This document shows, in pieces, positions 8,304 through 16,090 of a stretch of DNA of 44,467 bases. The stretch comes from an uncultured Alphaproteobacteria bacterium (lineage in GTDB: Bacteria; Pseudomonadota; Alphaproteobacteria; Rhizobiales; Ancalomicrobiaceae): assembly GCA_937919435.1 (NCBI GenBank), contig CALFRR010000013.1, positions 1-44,467 of the forward strand, in the 5' to 3' direction. The notes beneath the pieces were generated by a model. It ran no database searches, was not told where the DNA came from, and saw nothing but the letters and a program-made list of their open reading frames with translations. Each line of letters begins with the position of its first letter. Position 1 is the first letter of the stretch. Position numbers and translations under genes: made by a program.

Positions 8304-8663
8304 ATGCACGAGACCGCCGTCGTCGCCGGCCTGATGCGCATCCTGGACGAACGTGCAGCCGCCGCGGGGATCGATCGCGTGGTGTCCGTCCGACTCCGGA
8401 TCGGACGCCTGCGGGGCCTGGATTCCCGCCAGATCCGCAGTGCTTTCGAGCTCTTCGCGGAAGGAACGATCGCCGACGGGGCCCGTCTCGAGATCGACGA
8501 GGTCGGGGTCGAAGCGGTCTGCGCGACCTGCGGAACGGTCTGGACGGTGGAGGGCTGGCGCTTCGAATGCCCGTCCTGCGGCGGCTCCGACGCGGAGACG
8601 CGGACCGGCCGGGAGCTCTACGTTGAGAGCTTCGAAGGCCACCGGAGAAGCGACCCGGCATAA
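8304..8663 (+). CDS. hypA: HypA, nickel insertion chaperone
   Basis: 119-aa hydrogenase maturation factor that delivers Ni to the large subunit together with HypB. It starts with MHE, whose His2 is the family nickel ligand. The zinc site is formed by two CxxC motifs (CATC and CPSC) in the C-terminal half. It is divergent from cooM, with the promoter region 8026-8303 between them, so both may be switched by the same signals. Length and motifs are normal for the family. Confidence 0.93.
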   Translation: MHETAVVAGLMRILDERAAAAGIDRVVSVRLRIGRLRGLDSRQIRSAFELFAEGTIADGARLEIDEVGVEAVCATCGTVWTVEGWRFECPSCGGSDAETRTGRELYVESFEGHRRSDPA

Positions 8664-8998
8664 GTCGGGCACCTACCCGTATTTTCACGATGCGGCCGTT
8701 TTCACGTGGTGCAAAGCTGCCCTGCGAAGTCGCCCGGAAGAACAGCCATGCATTTTTGATTATGCTCGATCCCATCGGGAGGGCATGGGTCCGACCGCTC
8801 GCACGGCTCCGACGACCACTCGCCGTCGTTCGGCGACCGCTCGCGCCGAACGGGGCCGACCGTTCGGCGGTCGCACCGGCCTCTCGGCACCCGGGAGAGA
8901 CCGTTCGCGGCGCCCCCACCACCGGTCGAGGCGTCACGACGCCGAGCGGCATCCGCCCCTGCCGGGACGGATGTGCTCGGATCATGGCGAGGGGTGCT
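8664..8998. other. Convergent intergenic region between hypA and hypB
   Basis: 335 bp without a supported gene. It contains a perfect 9-bp hairpin CGTTCGGCG / CGCCGAACG with an 8-nt loop (8827-8852), and a further copy of GTTCGGCG at about 8861-8869. It lies between the 3' ends of converging genes, so it may work as a two-way terminator, though no T-run follows. Confidence 0.4.
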
Positions 8999-9760
8999 TC
9001 AGACGGCCGGGTGCGGAGCGCCGGGGCCGCCGGGATGGGCCACCGGGCCGGCGACCAGAGCACGGCGGGCGCGCAGTTCCGACGACAGCCAGTCGATCCA
9101 GGCGTCGAGCCCGACGCTCTTCTTGGCGGAGACCTCGAAGACCGGCCCGGAGCCGCGCACCCGCGAGATCGACTTGCGGGCGCGGGCGACGTCGAACTCT
9201 TCGATCGCCGGCAGGAGATCGGTCTTGGTCAGCAGGACGAGGTCGGCGCCGCGGAAGATCACCGGATACTTGTCCGGCTTGTCGTCGCCCTCGGTGACCG
9301 ACAGCAGCACCACGTCGCGGTGCTGACCGACGTCGAAGTCGGCGGGGCAGACGAGGTTTCCGACGTTCTCGATGAACAGGATGTCGATCTCGTGGAGCGC
9401 GAGGCCGTGCATCGCGTCGTGGACCATGACCGCGTCGAGGTGGCAGGTGACGCCGGTGGTGATCTGCACCGCCGGGACGCCGTGCCGGCGGATCCGGTCG
9501 GCGTCGTTCTCGGTCTCGAGGTCGCCCTCGATCACCGCCACCCGGATGCCCGGCGGCAACGCCTCGATCGTCGCCTCGAGCAGCGCGGTCTTGCCGGACC
9601 CCGGCGACGACATCAGGTTGACGGCGAGGACGCGGTGCTCGTCGAGATGCGCGCGGACATGGGCGGCCAGCCGGTCGTTCTCGGCGAGCAGATTCTCCAG
9701 CACCGCGACGGTCGCCCCGTCCGTACCGGCGGGGGCGCCGCATCCACAGGTATTGCACAT
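8999..9760 (-). CDS. hypB: HypB, Ni-binding GTPase for hydrogenase maturation
   Basis: 253-aa GTPase that, with HypA, loads nickel into hydrogenase. The N-terminal high-affinity nickel motif C2-x2-C5-G-C7 is present, as in E. coli HypB. The P-loop is GSGKT near residues 54-58, the metal site at the G domain has C106-H107 (TCHLDA) and C138 (NLVCP), and the guanine-specificity motif TKTD is intact. The start is preceded by GAGGAG 10 nt upstream. It lies 79 bp downstream of the CooA-like regulator on the same strand and may be cotranscribed with it. Confidence 0.93.
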   Translation of the reverse strand: MCNTCGCGAPAGTDGATVAVLENLLAENDRLAAHVRAHLDEHRVLAVNLMSSPGSGKTALLEATIEALPPGIRVAVIEGDLETENDADRIRRHGVPAVQITTGVTCHLDAVMVHDAMHGLALHEIDILFIENVGNLVCPADFDVGQHRDVVLLSVTEGDDKPDKYPVIFRGADLVLLTKTDLLPAIEEFDVARARKSISRVRGSGPVFEVSAKKSVGLDAWIDWLSSELRARRALVAGPVAHPGGPGAPHPAV

Positions 9761-9839
9761 CGTCCGGACACTCCTCGCCTGCGACGGCCGCGGCGGCGAC
9801 GCACGCGCCCCACGGATCACACCGGATCCATATGGGGTG

Positions 9840-10502
9840 TCAGCGCACCGAGACCAGTTCCTGCTTCAACCGGCCGAGATCGTTGATCACCAGCGACCCG
9901 GCCCCGTAGCGGTGGACGATGCCGCATCGCACGAGTTCCGCCAAGACGGTCGACACCGATTGGCGGGTCGCACCGATCTGCATGGCGAAGTCCTCGGTGT
10001 TGGGAACCGCGTCGAGGACGACGCCGTTGGCCCCGCGCCGGCCCTCGCGATCGGCGGTGTCGCAGAGAGCCCGGATCAGCCGATGCTTGACCCCGTGGAA
10101 GGCCATGTCCTCGACCAGCCGGATCGACCGCTGGAGCATCCGGTCGAGGAGCGGCAGGGCGGCGACGGCGAGTTCGGGATCGGCGTGCGCCAGATCGCCG
10201 AACGCCGGCAGACCGACGACGAGGATCTCGGCCGGCCGCTTCACTTCGAGGACGGTGTCCGGATGGAGGGCGATGGCGTCGCCGGCCTCCATCAGGAAGA
10301 GCGTCATCTCCTTGCCCTCGAAGGACGAGAAGCAACGCAGGCGGCCCGACCGGACGAAGACGAGCGCGAAATCGCCGTCGAACTCCTCGTCCGCACCATA
10401 GATCAGTCGGCCTTCCGGTAGACTTCGGAGAGTCAGATGTTGGGCCGTGGCGTGTTTCAGAATGCGATCGACGATCTGTCCGAAGTGATGATCGGCATGC
10501 AT
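9840..10502 (-). CDS. CooA-like CRP/FNR-family regulator (probable heme CO/redox sensor)
   Basis: 220-aa regulator with an N-terminal cAMP-binding-like barrel, a long dimer helix (about 113-138) and a C-terminal helix-turn-helix. Compared by eye with R. rubrum CooA, it shares GRLR, the GDxxxxH segment, EDxxFHxxKxR, the RQxxST recognition helix (R180, Q181, S184, T185) and the end NDLGRLK (CooA: PNLVRLK). The proximal heme ligand His77 of CooA aligns with His80. The redox-switch ligand Cys75 is replaced by Ala78, as I recall is also the case in Carboxydothermus CooA. The N-terminus is MHADHH, not MPP, so the Pro2 ligand is absent. The conserved recognition helix fits the CooA-type box in front of cooM. 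It may also be an uncharacterised gas or redox sensor. Confidence 0.8.
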   Translation of the reverse strand: MHADHHFGQIVDRILKHATAQHLTLRSLPEGRLIYGADEEFDGDFALVFVRSGRLRCFSSFEGKEMTLFLMEAGDAIALHPDTVLEVKRPAEILVVGLPAFGDLAHADPELAVAALPLLDRMLQRSIRLVEDMAFHGVKHRLIRALCDTADREGRRGANGVVLDAVPNTEDFAMQIGATRQSVSTVLAELVRCGIVHRYGAGSLVINDLGRLKQELVSVR

Positions 10503-10957
10503 CTCGTTTTCCGCTGCTGGCTCGACGAGGGCGTCCGGCCGAACCGGGCACCCGACTTCCTCCCGAAGACATCATATGCCGGACGCCGCCGGAACGGCAC
10601 CGAATATCGCGGGATTCGCGGGTCGGGGACAGGATGACGCTCCGCTCCGCCGAACGCCGCATTTTGCGACAGTGGAGGAATTTCACCTCGAAGGCCAGCG
10701 TATTTTTGCGAGCGACTCGCGAGTGCCCGGCCGATGAAAGTGGGATCGGTCGTCTGGACGTCGGACGACTGGAGCGGCCTCACACGATCGCCTGGATCGC
10801 CGCCGGAATCTCGATTCGACGCCGGGCAGAGCCGTTTTCGGATATTTCGGGACGAATTTCCACCCCCGCCGCGACGGGACGGCCGGACCATGGCGAGCTT
10901 GCCATAACGACATCGGTGTCTTCACGCAATATCCGTCGGTCCACGTATCAATCCCAT

Positions 10958-10973
10958 TGGCATTCCTGTCGCA
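10958..10973 (+). promoter_or_regulatory. Possible sigma-54 (-24/-12) promoter
   Basis: TGGCATTCCTGTCGCA matches TGGCAC-N5-TTGCA at nine of eleven positions, with GG (10959-10960) and GC (10971-10972) separated by the required 10 nt. It lies 170 bp before the oxidoreductase start. No upstream activator site was recognised, so this remains a sequence match only. Confidence 0.35.
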
Positions 10974-10990
10974 TTGCCGCTCCGCAATGC
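10971..10990 (+). promoter_or_regulatory. Inverted repeat GCATTGC-N6-GCAATGC
   Basis: Perfect 7-bp arms with a 6-bp spacer. The inner part reads TTG-N8-CAA, the half-site spacing used by FNR/NNR-type regulators. It begins at the -12 GC of the candidate sigma-54 promoter, so binding would overlap transcription initiation. The binding protein is unknown. Confidence 0.4.
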
Positions 10991-11145
10991 GAGATGGTAA
11001 TTTGAGGTGCGAAGTAGACTGGGATCTCAGGGGCAAGAGACCTGATCTATTCGGAAAGGACGACCAATCGGTCTCCCGGTTACCGCTTGCAACGCAGCAT
11101 CGCAAATCCGAGCGCTGTCTTGCAACTTGCTCATGGGTGCGGCAG

Positions 11146-14100
11146 ATGAACGCGAAATATCCCGGAATTCCGAACGTAATCAACGGCAACGGCGCCGTGG
11201 CACAGGTGATGGGCCACGTCTGCGGGGGCGTCATCGGCTACCCGATCACCCCTTCGACCGAGATTTCCGAGATCTACGAAGGATTCCGCGCCGGCGGCGG
11301 CTGCAACGTCTGGGGCAAGCACCCCTTCTTCTACGAGCCCGAAGGCGAACATTCGGCTCAGTCGGGTGCTCTCGGCGCGGCTCTGACGGGCGGCAAATAC
11401 GTATCGAATGCCTCGTCGAGCCAGGGCATCCTCTATGGACTGGAATCCCATTACGTGACCGTCGGCAAGAAAGTCGGCGGTTTCGTGCTTCAGGTGGCGG
11501 CCCGCGTGGTCTCCAAGCATTCGCTGAACGTCATGGCCGGCCATGACGACGTCTATGCGCTGCTGCCGTCCGGCTACACCATCCTGTTCGGCTCGAACCC
11601 TCAGGAAGCCGCCGACCTCGCCGCGATCTCCTACAAGGTGTCGGCGACCTCGCTGGTCCCGGTCGCCAACGCGATGGACGGCTTCGCCACCTCCCACATG
11701 CTGTCCGAGGCGATGATGCCCGAGCCGGAGCTCCTCAAGGAGTTCCTCGGTGATCCCTCCGGCCGCATGAAGTGCCCGACCGTCGCCCAGGAGATGCTGT
11801 TCGGCGCCAAGGGCCGTGTCCATCAGCTGCGCCACTGGCTCGGCCGCAACAAGGCGGAGTTCGCTCCCGCCCAGCTCTCCGCGCTCTATGCCTATCTCGA
11901 CGCGGAAGCCGAGGCGATCGAGACCGACGGCGAAGGCAAGCTGCTCGCCGAGACCCTCGCCAACGTTCCGGCGGCCCAGCAGGGCGCCTGGCGTCGCCAG
12001 TGGCTGAACGCCTTCGAGAAGGGCACCCGTCAGCGGGTCCCGGCGCTGGTCGACGTCAACAACCCCGGCCTCACCGGCGGCGTGCAGAACCAGCCCGACT
12101 TCCAGTCCGGCGCCGCCGACCATCGCACCCACTTCGTCGCCGACGTGCCGCGCTTCGTCGACGAGGCCTTCCGTGAGTATGCCCAGCTCACCGGCCGCGA
12201 GTACGCTCCGGTCGTCACCAAGTTCTGCGAAGACGCCGAGACCGTGATGGTCGGCCTCGGTTCGGTCACCGAGGACGTCGAGGCGGTCGTCGAGCATCTG
12301 CGCGCCCAGGGCCGCAAGGTCGGCGTCGTCGCGATCAAGCTGCTGCAGCCGTTCCCGGAAGCCGCCGTGGTCAAGGCCCTCGCCGGCAAGCGGGCGGTCA
12401 CCGTGCTCGAGCGCTCCGACGTCACCGCGCTGACCGGTCTGGTCACCCAGGCGATGTTCAAGGCGATCGAGAACGCCGACGGCCACCGTCACGCCGGCAT
12501 TCCGGCGATCACCAAGCTGCCGAAGATCACCACCGCGATCTTCGGTCTCGGCGCCCACGACCTGCAGCCGCGCCATCTGGTGGCGGCGTTCGACAACATG
12601 GACGCGGAGAAGAACTCCCCGTTCGTCTACCTCGGTTCGCAGTTCTTCTCGAAGAACCCGAGCCCGCGGGTCGCCGAACTGCAGGCCAGGCTGAAGGCCG
12701 CCTATCCGGAGACCGAGCTGATGCAGCTCGCCACCGGCGAGAACCCGCAGCTGCTGCCGAAGGACGCCTTCCGCATCCGCTTCCATTCGGTCGGCGGCTA
12801 CGGCACCATCGCCACCGGCAAGCTGCTCACCGACATCCTGGCCGGCCTGCTCGGCCTCTATTCGAAGGCCGCGCCGAAGTACGGCTCGGAGAAGTCGGGC
12901 GCCCCGACCAACTACTACATCACCTTGAGCCCCGAGCCGGTGAAGATCACCAACGCGGAGATCGAGGACGTCGAGATCGTCATCTCGCCGGACCACAAGG
13001 TGTTCAGCCACACCAACCCGCTGCGCGGTCTGGTCGCCGGCGGCACCTTCATGATGCAGTCGAACCTGTCGCCGCTCGAGGTCTGGCAGGATCTGCCCGA
13101 GAAGGCCCGCAAGACCATCCGTGACAAGAAGATCCGCTTCTACGTGATCGACGCGTTCAAGGTCGCCCAGGCCCACGCCCCGACCCCCGAACTGCAGACC
13201 CGCATGATGGGCATCGCCTTCATCGGCGCGCTCTGCGGCAAGGTCGAGCGGATCACCTCGGGTGCCGAGGAAGCCGCGATCCTGACCAAGGTCCGTCAGC
13301 AGATCGGCAAGAAGTTCGGCGGCAAGGGCGACGCCGTCGTCGAAGGCAACATGGCGGTGATCCGCGATGGCCTCTCGGCCACCGTCGAGATCCCCTACGA
13401 CGAGCCGGAGTATCAGGCCGCCGAGCGGGATCTGGTGCCGAAGACCGTGCGCGGCGTCGGCGTGTCGGCCGCGATGTGCAAGGTCAACTCCAGCCCGACC
13501 GGCATCTTCGACCAGGACTACTACGAGGAAGTGATCGCCCAGCCGTTCCGCGACGGGACGATCGGCGAATCGCCGGTCCTGCCGGGCACCGGTCTGTTCA
13601 TGCCGGCGGGATCCGCCGCAATGAAGGACAAGGGCCTGTTCCGGCGCCACGTTCCGGTGTTCGACGCCGCGAAGTGCACCGGCTGTCTGGAATGCACCCT
13701 GGTGTGCCCGGACACCGCTCTGCCGAGCACCATCCACGAGATCGACGACCTGATCGCCACGGCGTTCCGGCACATCGATCTGCCGGTCGCCCGGCTCGCC
13801 GAGCTGACCGCCAACATCCCGGCGCTCGCCGCCAGGGCGCGCGAAGAACTGAAGAAGCCGAAGGCCCCGCTGTTCCACGAGGTCTTCGCGACGGTCGCCG
13901 CCGAAGCGGCCGGAGCGAATGCCGCGCTCGCCGCGGACTACGCCAAGGCGGCGGCGGCGCTGGCCAATCTGCCGGTCGCCAAGACCCGTCTGTACTTCGA
14001 TCAGATCGAGAAGCAGAAGCCCGGCCAGGGCGGGCTCTACTCGGTCGGCCTCGACCCGTGGAAGTGCTCGGGCTGTCTCGAATGCACCACGGTCTGCGGC

Positions 14101-15783
14101 TCCGACGCCCTCGTCCAGCAGGAACAGGACCAGGATCTCCTGGAGACGCTGCAGGCCCGCTTCGAGTTCCTCGGCAAGACCGCCAACACCCCGGCGCGCT
14201 TCACCGAGAACCTGTCGCCGGCCAACGCCCGCCGGCTGATCCTCGATCGGGACAACTACTACGCCATGACCGGTGGTCACGGTGCCTGCCGCGGCTGCGG
14301 CGAGGTCACCGCGCTGCGTCTGATCATGGCCGCCAACCACTCGATCAAGGGCAAGCAGCTGAAGAAGGAACTCGCCGAGGTCTCCAAACTCGTCGACGCC
14401 CTGCAGGCGAAGGTGGCCACGGTCACCGACGCGGCCCGCAAGACCCGCATCGAGACGGCCATCGCGGTCCTCGAGAAGCGGCTCTACAATCTGGAGAGCG
14501 GCCCGACCGGCAACGGTCCGGCGGCGTCGGTGATCGCCAACGCCACCGGCTGCTCGAGCGTCTACTCCTCGACCTTCCCCTTCAACCCCTACGTCGATCC
14601 GTGGGTGAACAGCCTGTTCCAGGATACGCCGGCGGTGGCCAAGGGTCTGTTCGAGGGTCTGGTGGCCAACGCCATCGACGAGTTCAAGGCGACCCGCATC
14701 GCCGAACTGGAACTCGACGACGCCTACGATCCGGCCAAGCACGACAAGCTGTTCCGGACCTTCGGTTGGGAGCACTTCACGCCGGACGAACTGAAGCGTC
14801 TGCCGACCGTGTTCTCGATCGGCGGCGACGGCGCCACCTACGACATCGGCTTCGGCGCGCTGTCGCGTCTGCTCGCCACCCACACCCCGGTGAAGGTCCT
14901 GGTGCTCAACACCGGCGCCTATTCCAACACCGGCGGTCAGGCCTCGACCTCGACCCTCACCGGTCAGGATTCGGACCTCGCCCGCGTCGGTGCGGCCCAT
15001 TCCGGCAAGCAGGAAGACCGCAAGGAACTCGGCCTGATCGCCGCGTTCCATCCGAAGGTGATGGTGGTGCAGACCTCGGCGGCGCTCCAGGGCCACTTCC
15101 TGAAGAACGTCCTGGCGGTGCTGACCCACAACGACACGCCGGCGGTGCTCGACGTCTACACCCCCTGCCAGGGTGAGCACGGCATCGGCGACGAAGTGTC
15201 GAGCGAGCATTCGCGTCTGGCGGTGGAGAGCCGCATCGCGCCGGTGTTCGTCTACGATCCGAACCGGGGTGCGCTGCGCCGCGAGTGCTTCTCGCTCGAC
15301 GGCAACCCGGACGTCGACAAGGACTGGACGACGATCGAACTCGAGTACGTCGACGAGGCGGGCAACGATCAGACGATCGAAGTTCAGCTGACCCCGGCGC
15401 ACTTCGCCCACTACGAAGGCCGCTTCAAGAAGCAGTTCAACTCGAAGCCGCTGAAGGCCGACGTCGAAGGCGTCTCGATCGATGCGTACATCGATCTGGC
15501 TCCGGAAGCGCGGGAGGGCAAGACGCCCTACATCCTCGAGACGCACAACGGCAAGCTCGTCCGTTATGCGGTCGCCCCGTCGATCGTCCATCTGGTCGAG
15601 GAGCGCCGTCGCAACTGGCGGACGCTGCAGTACCTGGCGGGCTTCGAGGTGGAGAAGCTCGACGAAGCCCACAAGGCCGAGATCGAAGCGATCGAGACCC
15701 GCTACACCAAGGCGATCGAAGAGGCTCTGCCGGCCGACAAGGCGCATTCGATCGTCGAAGCCGCGGCCGCTCCGGCCGAATGA
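11146..15783 (+). CDS. Oversized pyruvate:ferredoxin oxidoreductase-like enzyme (NifJ family)
   Basis: Single-chain 2-oxoacid:ferredoxin oxidoreductase (1545 aa), expected to turn pyruvate or a related 2-oxoacid plus CoA into acyl-CoA, CO2 and reduced ferredoxin. Domain order: pyrimidine-binding domain I (Y32-PITPSTE, catalytic-type E68, R120); domain II; gamma domain (GGYGTIATGK, from about residue 545); ferredoxin domain with C844-C847-C850-C854 and C974-C977-C980-C984; and a TPP domain with GGDG (1226-1229) and NTGAYSNTGGQ (from 1255). The four proximal-cluster cysteines are C1048, C1051, C1136 and C1341. Usual family length is about 1170-1230 aa; extra segments lie at roughly 205-300, 870-960 and 1064-1120. 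I start at ATG 11146, where homology begins; a longer in-frame reading from 10957 has no such similarity. The substrate is not proven. Confidence 0.88.
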   Translation: MNAKYPGIPNVINGNGAVAQVMGHVCGGVIGYPITPSTEISEIYEGFRAGGGCNVWGKHPFFYEPEGEHSAQSGALGAALTGGKYVSNASSSQGILYGLESHYVTVGKKVGGFVLQVAARVVSKHSLNVMAGHDDVYALLPSGYTILFGSNPQEAADLAAISYKVSATSLVPVANAMDGFATSHMLSEAMMPEPELLKEFLGDPSGRMKCPTVAQEMLFGAKGRVHQLRHWLGRNKAEFAPAQLSALYAYLDAEAEAIETDGEGKLLAETLANVPAAQQGAWRRQWLNAFEKGTRQRVPALVDVNNPGLTGGVQNQPDFQSGAADHRTHFVADVPRFVDEAFREYAQLTGREYAPVVTKFCEDAETVMVGLGSVTEDVEAVVEHLRAQGRKVGVVAIKLLQPFPEAAVVKALAGKRAVTVLERSDVTALTGLVTQAMFKAIENADGHRHAGIPAITKLPKITTAIFGLGAHDLQPRHLVAAFDNMDAEKNSPFVYLGSQFFSKNPSPRVAELQARLKAAYPETELMQLATGENPQLLPKDAFRIRFHSVGGYGTIATGKLLTDILAGLLGLYSKAAPKYGSEKSGAPTNYYITLSPEPVKITNAEIEDVEIVISPDHKVFSHTNPLRGLVAGGTFMMQSNLSPLEVWQDLPEKARKTIRDKKIRFYVIDAFKVAQAHAPTPELQTRMMGIAFIGALCGKVERITSGAEEAAILTKVRQQIGKKFGGKGDAVVEGNMAVIRDGLSATVEIPYDEPEYQAAERDLVPKTVRGVGVSAAMCKVNSSPTGIFDQDYYEEVIAQPFRDGTIGESPVLPGTGLFMPAGSAAMKDKGLFRRHVPVFDAAKCTGCLECTLVCPDTALPSTIHEIDDLIATAFRHIDLPVARLAELTANIPALAARAREELKKPKAPLFHEVFATVAAEAAGANAALAADYAKAAAALANLPVAKTRLYFDQIEKQKPGQGGLYSVGLDPWKCSGCLECTTVCGSDALVQQEQDQDLLETLQARFEFLGKTANTPARFTENLSPANARRLILDRDNYYAMTGGHGACRGCGEVTALRLIMAANHSIKGKQLKKELAEVSKLVDALQAKVATVTDAARKTRIETAIAVLEKRLYNLESGPTGNGPAASVIANATGCSSVYSSTFPFNPYVDPWVNSLFQDTPAVAKGLFEGLVANAIDEFKATRIAELELDDAYDPAKHDKLFRTFGWEHFTPDELKRLPTVFSIGGDGATYDIGFGALSRLLATHTPVKVLVLNTGAYSNTGGQASTSTLTGQDSDLARVGAAHSGKQEDRKELGLIAAFHPKVMVVQTSAALQGHFLKNVLAVLTHNDTPAVLDVYTPCQGEHGIGDEVSSEHSRLAVESRIAPVFVYDPNRGALRRECFSLDGNPDVDKDWTTIELEYVDEAGNDQTIEVQLTPAHFAHYEGRFKKQFNSKPLKADVEGVSIDAYIDLAPEAREGKTPYILETHNGKLVRYAVAPSIVHLVEERRRNWRTLQYLAGFEVEKLDEAHKAEIEAIETRYTKAIEEALPADKAHSIVEAAAAPAE

Positions 15784-15838
15784 TCCGACTCTCACGGGGC
15801 CGGCCGCAGGTCGGCCCCGGGTACTCCCGAGAGAGACC

Positions 15839-15868
15839 GCGCCGCCCGGAAACGGGCGGCGCTTTTTT
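15839..15868 (+). terminator. Rho-independent terminator after the oxidoreductase gene
   Basis: Perfect 10-bp GC-rich stem (GCGCCGCCCG / CGGGCGGCGC) with a GAAA tetraloop followed by six T, about 55 bp past the stop codon. A canonical intrinsic terminator on the plus strand. Confidence 0.93.
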
Positions 15869-16047
15869 CGTTCGGGCACGGGAACGACCGAGGCGACGCA
15901 CGGGATCGGCGGACGAGCCGGCACCCACAGTCCGGCTTCCGACCGAGCGGCGGCGCGGCGCCCCTCATACCGAGTCACGAAATTCGGACTCGTCGGAATT
16001 TCGAGAGTCACGGCCTGACCGGACGACGCCCGTTCGGGCTTGCCTTC

Positions 16048-16084
16048 GCGAACGAAGTTCCGAACAGGTCGGAACTTCGTTCGC
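16048..16084 (-). repeat. Perfect 16-bp inverted repeat directly downstream of preA
   Basis: GCGAACGAAGTTCCGA and its exact complement separated by 5 nt, ending 7 bp from the preA stop codon. It would form a long RNA hairpin in the preA transcript, but lacks a U-run. It may be a terminator, an mRNA-stabilising structure, or a member of a dispersed palindromic repeat family. Confidence 0.6.
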
Positions 16085-16090
16085 TCGGTA

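Larger units (their letters stand above)
10503..11145. other. Divergent regulatory region between the CooA-like gene and the oxidoreductase gene
   Basis: 643 bp with no supported gene. It must hold promoters for both flanking genes. Visible elements are a sigma-54-like sequence at 10958-10973, an inverted repeat at 10971-10990, and a GACA-N4-TGTC palindrome at 10909-10920. I see no full copy of the TGTCG-N6-CGACA box here, only half sites (for example TGTCG at 10967-10971), and no NifA site TGT-N10-ACA. Confidence 0.5.
15784..16090. other. Intergenic region with several inverted repeats
   Basis: 307 bp between the 3' ends of the oxidoreductase gene and preA. It holds a GGGGCCG/CGGCCCC stem (15796-15818), the terminator at 15839-15868, an 8-bp inverted repeat CGAAATTC/GAATTTCG (15978-16003), a short GCCCG-TT-CGGGC palindrome (16028-16039) and the long hairpin at 16048-16084. 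No gene is evident. Confidence 0.6.

Noticed and set aside
10680..10957. NifA upstream activator site
   Set aside because: No TGT-N10-ACA was found upstream of the sigma-54-like element; the closest (TGT-N10-TAT near 10917) does not match.
10957..11145. In-frame 63-residue extension of the oxidoreductase
   Set aside because: It spans the candidate promoter and inverted repeat and has no similarity to the family N-terminus, which begins at 11146.
10503..11145. Second full CooA box in front of the oxidoreductase gene
   Set aside because: Only half sites such as TGTCG at 10967-10971 were found; the partner half is missing at the required distance.
11131..16011. A 1626-codon open frame on the minus strand opposite the oxidoreductase gene
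   Set aside because: Composition is Arg/Gly/Val/Asp-biased with no recognisable domain; the plus-strand enzyme has complete catalytic motifs.
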